Source: Thiohalocapsa sp963704155 (lineage in GTDB: Bacteria > Pseudomonadota > Gammaproteobacteria > Chromatiales > Chromatiaceae). Taken from it: a stretch of DNA of 64,000 bases. A program made the translations under genes and the position numbers. Position 1 is the first letter of the stretch, and the number at the start of each line of letters is the position of its first letter. The stretch covers positions 248,001 to 312,000 of the forward strand of contig CAVPHF010000032.1 of the NCBI GenBank assembly GCA_963704155.1. Direction: 5' to 3'. The notes below the pieces were generated by a model. That model saw only the letters and a program-made list of their open reading frames with translations. It did not search any database and had not been told where the DNA came from. Shown here in pieces: positions 61,960 through 64,000 of this stretch.

Positions 61960-62568
61960 ATGTCACCCATCGGCCAATGCATTGCGGCGTTCATCTTCGG
62001 GTCCGTGGTCGGCTTGCTGGTGCAGCGCTCGCGCTTTTGCAACACCGCCGCGCTGCGCGACGCCATGCTGTTCAAGACCTATCGCAACACCAAGGCCTTG
62101 TTGGTTGCGATGATGATCCTGACGCTCGGCTTCACGGCGTTTCTGACGGTTGGCGACGGGAAGCCGTTGCGGTTCGACGTGGGTTTGAATCAGGTGATGG
62201 GGCTCTTCCTGTTCGGCATCGGCATGGTGTTGGCCGGGGCCTGCACGGTGTCCACCTGGGTCAAGGCCGGCGAGGGCAATTTTGGCGCGATCTGGGCCTT
62301 GCTGTTTACCTTCATCGGCATGTTTTTGTTCTCGCTGCTGTGGTCGTTCAGCTATTGGCCGCCGGCGCCCGGTAGCATGACCGGCGAGCCGAATCTCGCC
62401 GCTCTTCAGTTCGGTCACACCAACGCCGCCACGCTGCAGGAGAAGTTCGGTATCCCGGCCATCGTCTTCGGGCTGGTACAGTTCGCGGTGCTGTTCGGCA
62501 TCTATCGCGCCATTCGCCGCAAGGAGCAGCGTGCCGAGCAGGCCGCGACGGCAGCGGCGGCAAAGTGA
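61960..62568 (+). CDS. YeeE/YedE membrane protein, half 2
   Basis: The 202-residue protein has conserved Cys motifs RSRFCNTAALRDAML and GACTVSTWVKAGEGNFG, matching the two remaining functional Cys regions of full-length YeeE/TsuA. Its helices (LLVAMMILTLGFTAFLTVG, GLFLFGIGMVLAGA, LLFTFIGMFLFSLLW, AIVFGLVQFAVLFGIY) complete the transporter. The tail is Ala-rich. Together with the upstream half it should form one thiosulfate/sulfur permease. Confidence 0.9.
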   Translation: MSPIGQCIAAFIFGSVVGLLVQRSRFCNTAALRDAMLFKTYRNTKALLVAMMILTLGFTAFLTVGDGKPLRFDVGLNQVMGLFLFGIGMVLAGACTVSTWVKAGEGNFGAIWALLFTFIGMFLFSLLWSFSYWPPAPGSMTGEPNLAALQFGHTNAATLQEKFGIPAIVFGLVQFAVLFGIYRAIRRKEQRAEQAATAAAAK

Positions 62569-62687
62569 TGCGGCCACGCCGGTTCGGGCCGGCTTGAAGC
62601 AATGCAACAATAAACAACAGGGTGCGGTTTCCTTGTCGGTCGCAGGCACCGCCTCGTTAGCATTACCCACCACAGGAGGAACATTGA

Positions 62688-62999
62688 ATGGGACTATTCG
62701 GCAAGAAGAAGGAAAGCAGCGCCGGCGACGGTGTGGCGCCCGCAAGCATCACACTCGACGACGGCAGCAGCATCACACCGGCTCAGGTGGTCGACTGCAT
62801 CGGCGATTCCTGTCCGCGACCGCAACTGATGACCAAAAAGGCGGTCGACAAGGCGGGCTCCGGCGATGTGATCGAGGTGCGCGTCGACAACTCCACGTCG
62901 ATGGAGGCGATACCGCCGATGATGCCGAGTCTCAATTCGCGCCATCTTGGTACCGTCAAGTCCGGCAACTACTGGAGCGTTCTGGTCTCCAAGAATTAG
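62688..62999 (+). CDS. TusA-like sulfur carrier protein
   Basis: The 103-residue protein starts at ATG 62688 with a strong AGGAGGAA. The TusA core has VDCIGDSCPRPQLMTKKAV with the persulfide Cys42 in CPRP, then SGDVIEVRVDN. The first ~28 residues (MGLFGKKKESSAG) are a basic, flexible extension not found in minimal TusA; it might touch the membrane. TusA-like partners (TsuB/YeeD type) accept sulfur from YeeE permeases, which fits the gene order. Confidence 0.92.
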   Translation: MGLFGKKKESSAGDGVAPASITLDDGSSITPAQVVDCIGDSCPRPQLMTKKAVDKAGSGDVIEVRVDNSTSMEAIPPMMPSLNSRHLGTVKSGNYWSVLVSKN

Positions 63000-63071
63000 T
63001 GCAATCCGGCCCGATTGCGGTATCTGTCTAAAGTGGCCAAGCAATCGGCATCTGATGGGGAGATCGGTGAC

Positions 63072-63287
63072 ATGAGCACAGGCGAGCTTCAGATGGCCGT
63101 GTTTTCCGGGCTGGTGCTGCTGATGACGCTGGTCGGTATCGGCTACATCTACATCGCCCAGCCCGAGTCTCTGCGGAATGACCGCGATGGCGTGCCATAC
63201 TTCACCCCGAAGGTCGAGAACCCGGCAACCGGCCAGGGAGTCGACATGGGAACGCTGATACGGCACTACCGGGGCGAGATGCCCTGA
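63072..63287 (+). CDS. Small single-helix membrane protein, sulfur cluster
   Basis: The 71-residue protein starts at ATG 63072 and has one helix (MAVFSGLVLLMTLVGIGYIYIA) followed by a hydrophilic tail (QPESLRNDRDGVPYFTPKV, then GTLIRHYRGEMP). No family recognised. It lies 72 bp after the TusA-like gene and 13 bp before the next small gene, so it is part of the same operon. Confidence 0.7.
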   Translation: MSTGELQMAVFSGLVLLMTLVGIGYIYIAQPESLRNDRDGVPYFTPKVENPATGQGVDMGTLIRHYRGEMP

Positions 63288-63300
63288 CGGGGGAGCGCGC

Positions 63301-63393
63301 ATGCAGCTGGATTTCGAGACCTGGGCGATGTTGATCGCGTTCGTGGTGGCCTTTTACGCGATGTTCGTCAGCTTCACGAAGGATCCGTTCTGA
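63301..63393 (+). CDS. 30-residue membrane microprotein
   Basis: ATG 63301 behind a GGGGGAGCG site encodes MQLDFETWAMLIAFVVAFYA followed by MFVSFTKDPF and a stop at 63391. It is one hydrophobic helix with an acidic N-terminal and a short polar C-terminal end. The spacing (13 bp after the previous stop, 2 bp before the next start) supports real translation. It could be a small subunit stabilising a membrane complex. Confidence 0.65.
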   Translation: MQLDFETWAMLIAFVVAFYAMFVSFTKDPF

Positions 63394-63395
63394 CC

Positions 63396-63671
63396 ATGAA
63401 GACGCCGCAAATCCTTCTCTTCTGTACCGGCAGCCTCGCCGCGAGTCTTGGACTCGCGGCCGTTCTCTACCCCTTTGCCGCGGTCGACAGGGACACCATC
63501 GAGATGTCGCGTGCACCGCAGCCGATGGAGCTGCTGCCGGACGTCGACCTGGGGCCGGACTTTGGGCGGCTCCCGGTGGTGGAACTCATGGGCTACTACA
63601 TCGAGAATCCGCCGCAGCAGACGAACGCCAATGCCCCGAAGCCCGAACAACGGCACTTCGGCGGCTGCTGA
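63396..63671 (+). CDS. Secreted/anchored small protein ending in Gly-Gly-Cys
   Basis: The 91-residue protein starts at ATG 63396, 2 bp after the microprotein. It has an N-terminal signal or anchor (ILLFCTGSLAASLGLAAVLY), a periplasmic segment with LPDVDLGPDFGRLPVVELMG and YYIENPP, and the tail PEQRHFGGC. A C-terminal Gly-Gly-Cys recalls the swinging Cys tail of SoxY (GGCGG), but there is no other SoxY similarity. Function unknown; a sulfur-binding tail is a testable guess. Confidence 0.65.
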   Translation: MKTPQILLFCTGSLAASLGLAAVLYPFAAVDRDTIEMSRAPQPMELLPDVDLGPDFGRLPVVELMGYYIENPPQQTNANAPKPEQRHFGGC

Positions 63672-64000
63672 GCCGGACGCGACGCGTCATGCCCCAAAAG
63701 GCTTGGCAGCACGCATACGCCTATTGCTTCTCCTGGTATTGGGAGCTTCGGTGATGGCAGCCGAACCCGTTCAGCGCCCCGCGGCAGAACTGCGTTACGT
63801 CCAGCCGGCCGAGGTGGGAGCGGAGCCACTGACGCTGATCGATACGCGCGCCGAGGCGATCTGCCGTTCCGCGACGCTCGCCGGTGCACTCTGTCTGCCG
63901 ACAGAGGCGTTTTTCGGCCCGCACCGCCGGCTCGCCAGCGTCCGCGACATCAGCTGGGTACTCGGCAGCGCCGGGCTGCGCGGCGACGAGTCGGTGCTGG
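63631..64000 (+). CDS. Rhodanese-like sulfurtransferase, cut by window end
   Basis: The frame is open from ATG 63631 (overlapping the previous gene by 41 bp; a later start such as TTG 63703 is possible) to the end of the window. A signal-like helix (IRLLLLLVLGASVMAA) precedes a rhodanese N-terminal half: LRYVQPAEVGAEPLTLIDTR and SATLAGALCLP. The catalytic Cys loop would lie beyond 64000. It probably hands sulfane sulfur to or from the TusA/YeeE system in the periplasm. Confidence 0.75.
   Translation, partial: MPRSPNNGTSAAAEPDATRHAPKGLAARIRLLLLLVLGASVMAAEPVQRPAAELRYVQPAEVGAEPLTLIDTRAEAICRSATLAGALCLPTEAFFGPHRRLASVRDISWVLGSAGLRGDESVL

Overview
The window is high-GC proteobacterial DNA. The gene content (soxA and soxX, a YeeE/YedE-TusA thiosulfate/sulfur-transfer cluster, a DUF4212/sodium:solute symporter pair, a hemerythrin-like protein, HupE/UreJ-type permeases and many toxin-antitoxin pairs) suggests a sulfur-oxidising gammaproteobacterium, possibly of the purple sulfur (Chromatiaceae) type. 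That placement is inference from gene content; no 16S or other phylogenetic marker lies here. I saw no tRNA, rRNA or CRISPR array.

Layout. (1) 0-0.6 kb: a hollowed arylsulfatase remnant. (2) 0.7-25 kb: mostly intact housekeeping and conserved genes. On the minus strand these are a DUF971 protein, ferrochelatase, a conserved unknown with a hemerythrin, a K+ channel with a DUF6394 partner, an isopropylmalate-synthase-like enzyme and threonine synthase. On the plus strand they are an alpha/beta hydrolase, DUF4212 with a symporter, a CBS/nucleotidyltransferase with an exonuclease, a TldD/TldE-like pair, a DUF6544-type protein and an 814-residue membrane protein of unknown role. Prolipoprotein diacylglyceryl transferase (minus) and a Phd/PIN toxin-antitoxin pair sit between. 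(3) 25-53.4 kb: a large accessory region built from repeated copies of a few families (AraC regulator, Cys-type arylsulfatase, DUF3604 protein, SphA-type outer-membrane protein, VOC protein). Two sulfatases, one AraC regulator, one SphA-type porin and one VOC protein look intact. Every DUF3604 copy is broken by frameshifts, a partial tandem duplication or central deletion. Three toxin-antitoxin pairs, a broken Fic gene, a truncated phospholipase D, a Uma2 nuclease, an HdeD-like protein, an L,D-transpeptidase, a TAXI binding protein and an AIM24-like protein are interspersed. (4) 53.4-57.9 kb: a five-gene, translationally coupled operon (PpiC-type isomerase, three HupE/UreJ-like membrane proteins and an unknown secreted repeat protein). 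(5) 58-64 kb: sulfur metabolism: soxA, soxX, a thioredoxin-fold protein, two half-size YeeE/YedE proteins, a TusA-like carrier, three small proteins (one of only 30 residues) and a rhodanese cut by the window end.

Three features stand out. First, a ~157-bp near-perfectly palindromic element occurs three times in the same orientation (22319, 34757, 59723), each 3' of a plus-strand gene. Second, several accessory genes were lost from the middle, keeping the ribosome-binding site/signal peptide and the last residues. Third, the YeeE-YeeE-TusA-small protein-rhodanese cluster looks like a complete uptake-and-relay unit for reduced sulfur. The flanking genes are intact while nearly all frameshifts fall in the accessory block, so the decay looks biological rather than a sequencing artefact, though reads would be needed to prove it.
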